This document shows, piece after piece, positions 41,423-48,074 of a stretch of DNA of 48,074 bases (position 1 is the stretch's first letter; the number at the start of each line of letters is the position of its first letter). The notes beneath the pieces were generated by a model. That model was not told the DNA's origin. It saw only the letters and a program-made list of their open reading frames with translations, and made no database searches. This DNA is from Flavobacteriales bacterium (GTDB lineage Bacteria > Bacteroidota > Bacteroidia > Flavobacteriales > Flavobacteriaceae), in contig WTJI01000002.1 of NCBI GenBank assembly GCA_011524905.1, positions 1 to 48,074 on the forward strand. The letters run 5' to 3'. The translations under genes and the position numbers were made by a program.

Positions 41423-42820
41423 ATGGCATCAGTCAAACCAACTATACCCAAAGGAACAAGAGATTTTTCTCCGCATCAGGTTGCACAACGTGACTACATT
41501 AAATCCGTTTTGGTTGCGGTTTTTCAGGCCTATGGCTTCCAGCCCATAGAAACACCTTCTTTTGAAAAGATAGAGACACTGATGGGTAAGTACGGCGAGG
41601 AAGGCGATCGACTGATTTTCAAAATCTTGAATTCAGGAGAAAAGGTCAAAAAGGCTGATATATCGGCCTTAAAAGCAGGTAATTTGCAGCAATTTGCTAG
41701 TTCCTTGAGTGAAAAGGCCTTGCGCTACGACTTGACTGTACCTTTCGCTCGCTATGTAGCACAACATCAAAATGATTTGGTTTTTCCCTTTCGTCGCTAC
41801 CAAATACAAAACGTTTGGCGTGCTGACCGCCCTCAACACGGACGATTTCAGGAATTCACTCAATGTGATGCCGATATTGTCGGAGACAAATCCTTATTTC
41901 AAGAAGTTGAGGTATTGCAATTGTACGATACTGTATTTACTCGACTGGGCTTGACTGATGCTACCCTTAAAGTCAACAATCGAAAAATACTTGCTGGAAT
42001 TGCAGAAATTATAGGCGCGGCTGATCAGTTGATTCCTTTTACTGTGACCTTAGATAAACTGGACAAAATAGGACGTGATGCTGTTGAAAAAGAATTGATT
42101 GGTAAAGGGTTTTCTCCAGATGCTCTTTCAGCTTTAACACCTTTGTTTGAATTAAAAGGGACGCCTTCTGAAAAACTACATCAATTAAAGGCTTTATTGA
42201 CGAATAGCGAAATAGGACAATCTGGAATAGAAGAATTAACCTTTATCCTGAAACAATTGTCGACTTTACCCTTAACGGTTAATTTAGATATTGATGTAAC
42301 CTTAGCGCGGGGTTTGGATTATTACACTGGTTTGATTGTGGAAGTTGCTGCTCCTAGTTCTGTAAAAATGGGTTCTATTGGAGGTGGTGGACGCTATGAT
42401 GACTTAACCAACAGTTTTGGATTAAAAAATAAAAGTGGTATTGGTATTTCCTTTGGCTTTGATAGAATTGGTTTGGTTTTGGAAGCCCTAGACTTGTATC
42501 CCAAAACCGTTAGTCAAAAAACGCAGTTATTGATTACACAGTTTGATGACAAAGCAATCGATTGGAGTCTCCGATTATTAGCCAACTTGCGGCAACAAAA
42601 TATTTCATCAGAGATATATCCTACACAGGTAAAATTCAAAAAGCAACTGGGATATGCCAATCAAAACAGTATCCCGTGGGTAGTAATCTGTGGGAGTCAA
42701 GAATGGGAAACAAAAACATTTATCCTTAAAAATATGAAGACGGGTGCAGAACAACATTTACCCACTACGGATGAAATATCAGTTATCGTTAATCAGCTAA
42801 AAGCCCAAATAAAAAAATAA
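41423..42820 (+). CDS. hisS: Histidine--tRNA ligase
   Basis: The 465-residue class II synthetase charges tRNA-His. It begins KPTIPKGTRDFSPHQVAQRD. Motif 2 is NVWRADRPQHGRFQEFTQCD, and the histidine-specific motifs are LARGLDYYTG and GGGGRYDDL. A C-terminal anticodon-binding domain follows (LLITQFDDKAIDWSLRLLAN). Length fits the family. It lies immediately after the DUF6495 gene. Confidence 0.97.
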   Translation: MASVKPTIPKGTRDFSPHQVAQRDYIKSVLVAVFQAYGFQPIETPSFEKIETLMGKYGEEGDRLIFKILNSGEKVKKADISALKAGNLQQFASSLSEKALRYDLTVPFARYVAQHQNDLVFPFRRYQIQNVWRADRPQHGRFQEFTQCDADIVGDKSLFQEVEVLQLYDTVFTRLGLTDATLKVNNRKILAGIAEIIGAADQLIPFTVTLDKLDKIGRDAVEKELIGKGFSPDALSALTPLFELKGTPSEKLHQLKALLTNSEIGQSGIEELTFILKQLSTLPLTVNLDIDVTLARGLDYYTGLIVEVAAPSSVKMGSIGGGGRYDDLTNSFGLKNKSGIGISFGFDRIGLVLEALDLYPKTVSQKTQLLITQFDDKAIDWSLRLLANLRQQNISSEIYPTQVKFKKQLGYANQNSIPWVVICGSQEWETKTFILKNMKTGAEQHLPTTDEISVIVNQLKAQIKK

Positions 42821-42865
42821 AAACAACTATTCTTACTATAGTGGTTTAATACAGGTGTAACACAA

Positions 42866-43876
42866 ATGATACAAACAGACATTTTAGTTATAGGAGCAGG
42901 GCCAGTAGGATTGTTTACAGTCTTTGAAGCAGGTTTAATGAAATTGCATTGTCATTTAATTGACGCCTTACCCCAAGCAGGTGGACAGTTGATTGAGATA
43001 TACCCCAAAAAACCTATCTACGATATTCCAGGTTATCCTTCAGTTTTGGCGGGGGAGTTGGTCGACAATTTGATGGAGCAAGCGGCGCCTTTTAAACCAG
43101 GGTTTACCCTAGGAGATAGAGCTGAAACCATTGAAAAACAAGAAGACGGTCATTTTATAGTAACCACGCAATCGGGACTTAGCCATAAGGCTCCTGTTGT
43201 CATAATTGCGGGGGGCTTGGGGAGTTTTGAACCGCGTAAGCCCAAAATTGATAATTTATCTTTATTTGAAAATAAGGGTGTTTACTATATGGTGAAACAG
43301 CCTAAAGACTTTGTAGGAAAAAAAATCGTTATCTCTGGCGGTGGTGATTCTGCCTTAGACTGGGCCATATACTTTGCTGAACAAGATAAAACACAGGTGA
43401 CTTTGGTACACCGAAGTGATAGTTTTCGGGCCCATAAAGACTCAGTAGAAAAAGCTTTTGATTTACAAGAAAAAGGTCTGATGCAAATCATGACCCATGC
43501 AGAGGTTACCCATTTGAGTGGAGAAGGCAAGTTGCATCAAATCTCGGTTGAAGAAAAAAACAAACCAACCCAACAGCTAGCCGCAGATTGTTGGCTGCCG
43601 CTTTTCGGGTTGTCACCCAAACTTGGACCTATGGCCAACTGGGGCTTAGAAGTTGAAAAAAATGCTTTGGTTGTTGATAATACCCTCGATTATCAAACCA
43701 ACATTCCAGGCATTTTTGCTGTTGGCGACGTCAATACCTATCCGGGTAAACTCAAGCTTATTTTATGTGGCTTTCACGAAGCTACATTAGCGGTACAAAC
43801 TGCTTACAAAATGATAAATCCTGACAAGCGTTTTACGCTCAAATACACCACAGTACAGGGGATTCAAGGTTTTTAG
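42866..43876 (+). CDS. Ferredoxin--NADP+ reductase-like flavoprotein (TrxR type)
   Basis: The protein has 336 residues with two Rossmann folds: FAD-binding GAGPVG (10-15) and NAD(P)-binding GGGDSALDWA (158-167), plus VGDVNTYPGKLKLI near the end. It resembles thioredoxin reductase but has no CxxC redox pair between the domains. This places it in the YumC-type ferredoxin-NADP reductase group rather than true TrxR. The electron partner is not visible. It overlaps the convergent Dabb gene by four bases (TTAG). Confidence 0.9.
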   Translation: MIQTDILVIGAGPVGLFTVFEAGLMKLHCHLIDALPQAGGQLIEIYPKKPIYDIPGYPSVLAGELVDNLMEQAAPFKPGFTLGDRAETIEKQEDGHFIVTTQSGLSHKAPVVIIAGGLGSFEPRKPKIDNLSLFENKGVYYMVKQPKDFVGKKIVISGGGDSALDWAIYFAEQDKTQVTLVHRSDSFRAHKDSVEKAFDLQEKGLMQIMTHAEVTHLSGEGKLHQISVEEKNKPTQQLAADCWLPLFGLSPKLGPMANWGLEVEKNALVVDNTLDYQTNIPGIFAVGDVNTYPGKLKLILCGFHEATLAVQTAYKMINPDKRFTLKYTTVQGIQGF

Positions 43877-44268
43877 TTCCTTTCAGTGGCGGGTATAGCA
43901 TCATAGACAACTACTTTGCGCCACAAATGCTGAGCCTCTTCTATAAATCGAAGATGGGTTGGGTCCGTTTGGTAAGCTGCTTCAGCTTCTGCATCGGCAA
44001 ATGTCATGATGTATGCGTAGGTAAAACTATTGTCCACTACATCGCGTTTTTCAGTTGTAGCAGGTTGACCCAAATATGCAGAAACGCCTTGTGGGTTGGT
44101 AGCGATCAATTTATTGATGGCGTTTTCAAAATCCAACTTTGCTGCCGTGTCATTGGGTGATGTAAGCCAAAAATAAACGCTGTGAACGAGTGGGCCTTCG
44201 ATTTGTTTTTTTTGGGCGTAAACCCCACTCAATCCAAATAATAAGATGCAGATTAAAATTCTTTTCAT
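43873..44268 (-). CDS. Exported Dabb (stress-responsive A/B barrel) domain protein
   Basis: The protein has 131 residues with an N-terminal signal peptide (ILICILLFGLSGVYAQ). The rest is one Dabb domain: VHSVYFWLTSPNDTAAKLDF, then DNSFTYAYIMTFADAEAEAA and YQTDPTHLRFIEEAQHLWRK. The family includes dimeric ferredoxin-like barrels with varied roles; none can be fixed here. It is the last of three minus-strand genes, 10 bases after the NAD(P)-binding gene. Confidence 0.87.
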   Translation of the reverse strand: MKRILICILLFGLSGVYAQKKQIEGPLVHSVYFWLTSPNDTAAKLDFENAINKLIATNPQGVSAYLGQPATTEKRDVVDNSFTYAYIMTFADAEAEAAYQTDPTHLRFIEEAQHLWRKVVVYDAIPATERN

Positions 44269-44278
44269 GAATATATTT

Positions 44279-44968
44279 TTAATGGTTATTTAAATAATTG
44301 ATCATATCCCTATTTTCAAAAATTTCTTGATCTTGTCCGGTTCGACCAATCAAAAAGATGACTTTTGCCAATGCTTCAGAAGTGATGCTGGCACTGGGAC
44401 CCATGACTTTTAGTAGGGGATAAAGCCAACGGGCCAATCGGTAGGAGAAATTGGGTTCTTTTCTCGGGATAACAGGGTAAATATAGCCAGGTCGAAAGGT
44501 ATAAAATCTAGCAAAGCCTATTGCACTCAATTGATTTTCAGCTATTCCTTTGTCTTTGGCAAACATCATCTTACTTTTTTCAGTACGATCGGCACCACTT
44601 CCACTGAGTAAACAAAAATTGGCTTTTGCCGACATTTTAAAAACCGCATGGGCTAGCGCAACGGGATAATCCACAGTAATCCTTTGAAATTGTTTTCGAT
44701 CTACAGCACCTGTGTAGACACCGATACAAAAATAAATGACGGAAACGCCCTTAAATTCATCTTGACAGTGGGTATAATCAGTAAAATCTTTACAAATGAT
44801 TTCTTTGAGCTTTGGGTTTGTGTGCCCGCTAGGTTTTCTGACTAGCGATACAATTGATTTAACTTCAGGATGAGTAAGACAGTGATGGAGAATCAAGGAA
44901 CCGACCATTCCACTCGCTCCGGTGATAAGGACTTTATCGGTTGGATTTGAAGTTGTTTTTTTTGTCAT
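44279..44968 (-). CDS. NAD(P)H-binding oxidoreductase (atypical SDR-like)
   Basis: The protein has 229 residues. It opens with a Rossmann fold, KVLITGASGMVGSLILHH (GASGMVG at 17-23), followed by IYFCIGVYTGAVD and LLSGSGADRTEKS, with a serine in the place of the SDR catalytic residue. YTFRPGYIYPVIPRKE follows. It belongs to the extended/atypical SDR NAD(P)-binding group. No substrate can be inferred. The start at 44968 was chosen; a longer frame to 45058 would overlap the serine hydrolase end. It lies 32 bases after that gene and 10 bases before Dabb. Confidence 0.82.
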   Translation of the reverse strand: MTKKTTSNPTDKVLITGASGMVGSLILHHCLTHPEVKSIVSLVRKPSGHTNPKLKEIICKDFTDYTHCQDEFKGVSVIYFCIGVYTGAVDRKQFQRITVDYPVALAHAVFKMSAKANFCLLSGSGADRTEKSKMMFAKDKGIAENQLSAIGFARFYTFRPGYIYPVIPRKEPNFSYRLARWLYPLLKVMGPSASITSEALAKVIFLIGRTGQDQEIFENRDMINYLNNH

Positions 44969-45000
44969 TGATATATTAATTTCTTTACCCGAATTTGAAC

Positions 45001-46161
45001 TTAAAGGGCATTTAAAACCTTTTGCAGAAAGGGGGCAAATTGCTTGGGTTCTAGCCAACGTGTTACGACGACCATATTTTGTTGGGGTAGGACAATGATA
45101 TAGTTTCCACCAAATCCTGCGGCGTAAAACATATCTTTTCCAGCCGCAGCAACATAGCGATTACTTTCTGGATGATTCAGCCACCACAAAAAGCCATAGC
45201 TGGGATTGGCAGCGGAAGGTTTTGTAGCTGTCGAAATCCATTCTTTACTAATTAATTGCTGGCCTGCCCAATTTCCTTGATTTAGAAAAAGGAGTCCGAA
45301 ACGGGCATGGTCTTCTGTCGAGATGAATAGTCCGCCACCTGAATGCCCACCACCAGAGACTGACTGAACCCATTGGCCATCCATATTGACCCAAGAATTT
45401 TCATACCCAAACCAACGCCAAGTCGTACTGGCACCAATGGGTTGCATGATCTTTTTTTTGAGGATTTCAGGCAGTGGTCTTCGCCAAAGCTGCAAAAGCG
45501 AATAAGCCAAGACATTTACCCGCACGTCATTGTATTTGTAGTATGTTCCTGGTGGGTGTAGGATTCGGTTTTTCCAGTCATCTATGTCCCCTTCTCGCGG
45601 CGGACGATCAGCCCAGTCGTGGAGCCCCCAAAGTGATCCAGACCAATCAGAGGATTGATTGAGTAGGTGTTTCCACTGGATTTGTTGATTGTGGGCTCCT
45701 TTGAAAGTTCCATCCCAAACATACTTGGCCACTAGCTCATTGGTTTGGAATAAATCTTGGTCAACAGCCAGTCCTGCAAGGGTAGATAAATAACTTTTTG
45801 TGACAGAGAATGTCATATCTACACGCTGGGTATCTCCCCAAGAAGCCACCCAGTAGCCATCTTTTATGATTATACCAGCAGGTCCCCCTCGTTTCTTAGT
45901 TGGGCCTAGCAAACTGTGAAAAGGTTCGCGAGAAAAGCCTTTGAGGATAGCCTGTCGGAGATCACGTGACCCACTGTATTCGTTCCTTAGCGCAAAACTA
46001 ATGGCTCTTTCTAGCGCTTTGGCATTTAATCCAACAGCAGAAGCTTCCTTTTTTTCCCACTGTCCAGCTGGTGGAAAATAGTCGACCTGTGCTTGAATAA
46101 ACGTAAAGGAAGAAAGCCAACAAAGCAGGATTATTAGTGATTGTATTTTTTGTTTTCTCAT
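45001..46161 (-). CDS. Exported serine hydrolase (class C beta-lactamase fold)
   Basis: The protein has 386 residues and a signal peptide ending TFIQAQ, so it is exported. The SxxK motif is SVTK (119-122) in DMTFSVTKSYLS. The YxN position reads YND in YKYNDVRVN, and GHSGGGLFIS holds the third active-site motif. This is the beta-lactamase/D-alanyl-D-alanine carboxypeptidase fold found in many esterases; antibiotic hydrolysis is not implied. It is first of three minus-strand genes and divergent from the flavin oxidoreductase gene. Confidence 0.88.
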   Translation of the reverse strand: MRKQKIQSLIILLCWLSSFTFIQAQVDYFPPAGQWEKKEASAVGLNAKALERAISFALRNEYSGSRDLRQAILKGFSREPFHSLLGPTKKRGGPAGIIIKDGYWVASWGDTQRVDMTFSVTKSYLSTLAGLAVDQDLFQTNELVAKYVWDGTFKGAHNQQIQWKHLLNQSSDWSGSLWGLHDWADRPPREGDIDDWKNRILHPPGTYYKYNDVRVNVLAYSLLQLWRRPLPEILKKKIMQPIGASTTWRWFGYENSWVNMDGQWVQSVSGGGHSGGGLFISTEDHARFGLLFLNQGNWAGQQLISKEWISTATKPSAANPSYGFLWWLNHPESNRYVAAAGKDMFYAAGFGGNYIIVLPQQNMVVVTRWLEPKQFAPFLQKVLNAL

Positions 46162-46242
46162 TTTATCTTTTTTCGGTATTAAAAGTAAAGTATTAATGGA
46201 AGAGAAAGTACATAAATAAATGAAGCTAATTTTATACTTTGC

Positions 46243-47472
46243 GTGTCAAAAAAGGTGAAAAAGCTAACTTCTTCTTTCCAGTTGCCCTGCGGATCTCTGT
46301 TTCAAAATCGTATTGCCAAATCGGCGATGAGTGAAAACATTGGTACTTATAAACATGCCCCAACGAAAACATTGATCAATGCCTACAAGGTTTGGGCTGC
46401 TGGTCAACCTGGTTTATTAATCACGGGTAATATCATGGTTGATAGCAAGGCTTTGGGCGAACCCCGGAATGTAGTAGTGGAAGATTATCGACATTTTGAT
46501 GCTTTAAAAGAATGGGCTGCCACAGTGCAAGGAACGGGAGTGCATTTATGGCCACAAATCAATCATCCAGGGCGCCAAGCCTTTTCTTGGATTAATCAAA
46601 AAGTAGTGGCGCCTTCTGCAGTTCCCCTAAGAATGGGAGGAGCTTCTCGCATGTTTCAACAACCAGAACCCTTAGAGGAAAATGAAATATGGACAATCAT
46701 CAAGCGGTTTGGTACAACGGCTCGTATCCTTAAAGAAGCTGGCTTTACAGGTTGTCAAATTCATGGGGCACATGGATACTTGGTCAGTCAATTTTTATCA
46801 CCCCACACCAATATTCGAACCGACCAATGGGGTGGTAGTTTAAAAAATAGAGCCCGATTTGTGGTGGAGGTCTATCAGGAGATTCGACGGCAGGTAGGAG
46901 CTAACTATCCTGTTGGTATCAAAATCAACTCCGCTGATTTTCAAAGGGGTGGGTTTACAGAAACAGAATCCATGGAGGTAGTCGGGATACTTTCCAATTT
47001 AGGTATTGATCTGATTGAGATATCGGGGGGTACATATGAAAAACCAGCTATGGTCAAAAGGCAAAAGAAAAGTACCCAAGCACGGGAAGCTTATTTTTTG
47101 GATTATGTGGAAAAGGTGCGCAAACAAACCCAGACCCCCCTGATGTTGACAGGTGGATTCAGAACACGCAAAGGCATGGAAGCTGCTTTGGATTCGGATT
47201 GCCTTGATATTGTAGGATTAGCCCGACCTTTTTGTTTGCATCCCAGGCTCCCCAAAGATTTATTTGAAAAAAAATATGACCGACTTTCCGCTCCTGTACC
47301 AAAAATAGGAATTGCACTTTTGGATAAAATAGGCGGTGTAGAATTACCTTGGTACGAAATTCAAATTCAGCGTTTAGGCCAAGGTAAAGAACCCCATTTA
47401 CAATTGAGTGGGTTGATTGTTTTTGTAACGAGTATCTTGAGAATGATTCGGAAAGCCCTTGCCAAAAACTAG
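46243..47472 (+). CDS. NADH:flavin oxidoreductase (Old Yellow Enzyme family)
   Basis: The protein has 409 residues with the TIM-barrel FMN enzyme pattern: LPCGSLFQNRIAKSAMSENI, VHLWPQINHPGRQ, GCQIHGAHGYLVSQFLSPHT (the HxxH substrate-binding pair) and TDQWGGSLKNR, and a C-terminal LTGGFRTRKGMEAAL / DIVGLARPF phosphate-binding region. It reduces activated C=C bonds with NAD(P)H. The start is a GTG at 46243, with a second GTG at 46255. It is divergent from the serine hydrolase. Confidence 0.9.
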   Translation: MSKKVKKLTSSFQLPCGSLFQNRIAKSAMSENIGTYKHAPTKTLINAYKVWAAGQPGLLITGNIMVDSKALGEPRNVVVEDYRHFDALKEWAATVQGTGVHLWPQINHPGRQAFSWINQKVVAPSAVPLRMGGASRMFQQPEPLEENEIWTIIKRFGTTARILKEAGFTGCQIHGAHGYLVSQFLSPHTNIRTDQWGGSLKNRARFVVEVYQEIRRQVGANYPVGIKINSADFQRGGFTETESMEVVGILSNLGIDLIEISGGTYEKPAMVKRQKKSTQAREAYFLDYVEKVRKQTQTPLMLTGGFRTRKGMEAALDSDCLDIVGLARPFCLHPRLPKDLFEKKYDRLSAPVPKIGIALLDKIGGVELPWYEIQIQRLGQGKEPHLQLSGLIVFVTSILRMIRKALAKN

Positions 47473-47577
47473 CATCTGTATTGCTTTCTTTTTTGTGACC
47501 AAAGATTGTTAATTTATTGGTTAATATCTAAATCAGTTTTTTTTAACGCATACCATATTTACCAATAATTTGGGTGT

Positions 47578-48074
47578 GTGAAGTTTTACTATATCATTTT
47601 ATTCATGTTATTGCCCTTAGGGCTTGTGGCACAGGTAGGTATAGGTACAGCTACACCAGATCCCTCCGCGGCTTTGGACATTCGTGCCACTTCCAATGAT
47701 AAGGGTTTATTAATTCCTCGCTTGACGATTAGTCAAAGAAACGCAATCAGTGGGTCGGTATCTCCAGCCAATGGTCTCTTGATCTTCCAAACCGATAGTA
47801 CACCTGGCTTTTATTACTACTCCACAGTGAGTGCCTCTTGGGTTTTACTCGGTACTAGCAGCGGAGGAACAGACGATCAAAATATAAGTGGGTCAACTTT
47901 TGATAGTAATTCCAGTAGCCTAACAATAGCAATCGAAAGTGGGACAAATGAGATATTATCTCTTAATAGCTTGGAAGAGGTATTTGTGGGTGCCCCACCT
48001 GCTTCTCCTTCTACAGGTTATTTGTTATATAATACAGGTACCAATAAATTGCAAGTTTATGATGGAAGCTGGAT
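47578..48074 (+). CDS. Secreted surface protein, 5' end (partial)
   Basis: From GTG 47578 the frame stays open to the window end. It begins with a signal peptide (KFYYIILFMLLPLGLVAQ), then VGIGTATPDPSAALDIRA, GLLIPRLTISQRNAISGS and NGLLIFQTDSTPGFYYYS. This GIGT...PSAALDI...PRLT...QRNAI pattern is found in large Bacteroidota surface proteins that resemble tail-fibre or adhesin stalks. The pattern starts again at about residue 140 (STGYLLYNTGTNKLQVYDGSW), suggesting a repeated unit. The function and the C-terminus lie outside the window. Confidence 0.8.
   Translation, partial: MKFYYIILFMLLPLGLVAQVGIGTATPDPSAALDIRATSNDKGLLIPRLTISQRNAISGSVSPANGLLIFQTDSTPGFYYYSTVSASWVLLGTSSGGTDDQNISGSTFDSNSSSLTIAIESGTNEILSLNSLEEVFVGAPPASPSTGYLLYNTGTNKLQVYDGSW

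Noticed and set aside
44969-45058. N-terminal extension of the NAD(P)-binding protein
   Set aside because: It overlaps the end of the serine hydrolase and adds no family sequence; the ATG at 44968 directly precedes the Rossmann fold.
45001-46161. Antibiotic resistance beta-lactamase
   Set aside because: The fold is shared by many esterases and peptidases, and the YxN motif reads YND; nothing supports beta-lactam hydrolysis.
46231-46241. Promoter box before the Old Yellow Enzyme gene (ATACTTTG)
   Set aside because: It misses the TA of TAnnTTTG and almost touches the GTG start.

Overview
The window looks like a compact, AT-rich chromosome segment of a member of the Flavobacteriia (Bacteroidota), probably a marine Flavobacteriaceae. 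The evidence is a type IX secretion type B sorting domain next to a PorP/SprF protein, families typical of the phylum (DUF4199, DUF4252, DUF6495, DUF6580, CarboxypepD_reg-like), and promoters of the Bacteroidota form TAnnTTTG, one with a TTTG 20 bp upstream. I see no tRNA, rRNA, insertion sequence, prophage or CRISPR array.

Layout. 1-1958: the 3' end of a large secreted adhesin-like gene and its PorP/SprF partner. 1955-7566 (minus): a secreted M28 peptidase and a fatty-acid unit (acyl-CoA ligase; MarR regulator plus acyl-CoA dehydrogenase) with a striking repeated palindrome upstream of marR. 7606-17556 (minus): purL, then a tightly overlapping run of RsmB-type methyltransferase, MsbA-like ABC exporter, phosphohexomutase, membrane glycosyltransferase and DUF4199 protein. 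17673-23776: ribosomal protein L31 type B, an orphan peptide-binding lipoprotein, the tRNA methylthiotransferase MtaB, small enzymes, a lytic transglycosylase, and L34 (rpmH, 52 codons). 23867-29323 (plus): a short CarB, a DUF6580 membrane protein, a cobalamin riboswitch and a BtuB-like TonB receptor. 29295-35244: an S41 protease lipoprotein, a DUF4252 protein, purB, an uncharacterised helical protein, a carboxypeptidase-regulatory-domain protein, rdgB and rlmH. 35577-42820: yihY-priA, a LytTR regulator with a degenerate receiver, rpsF-rpsR-rplI, a DUF6495 protein and hisS. 42866-48074: a ferredoxin-NADP reductase-like flavoprotein, then an accessory group (Dabb protein, NAD(P)-binding protein, serine hydrolase, Old Yellow Enzyme homologue) and the start of a repeat-type surface protein.

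Most of this is core housekeeping: purine synthesis (purL, purB, rdgB), pyrimidine/arginine precursor (carB), translation (S6, S18, L9, L31, L34, hisS, mtaB, rlmH, rsmB-like), replication restart (priA) and envelope work. The genome is very compact: six of eight convergent gene pairs overlap at their stop codons, and at least two genes have a -7 box so close to the start codon that leaderless mRNA is likely. I did not find a convincing wholly new system. The best leads are the three in-phase palindromes at the MarR promoter, the LytTR regulator lacking its phosphoacceptor aspartate, and the vitamin B12 locus coupled to a DUF6580 protein.
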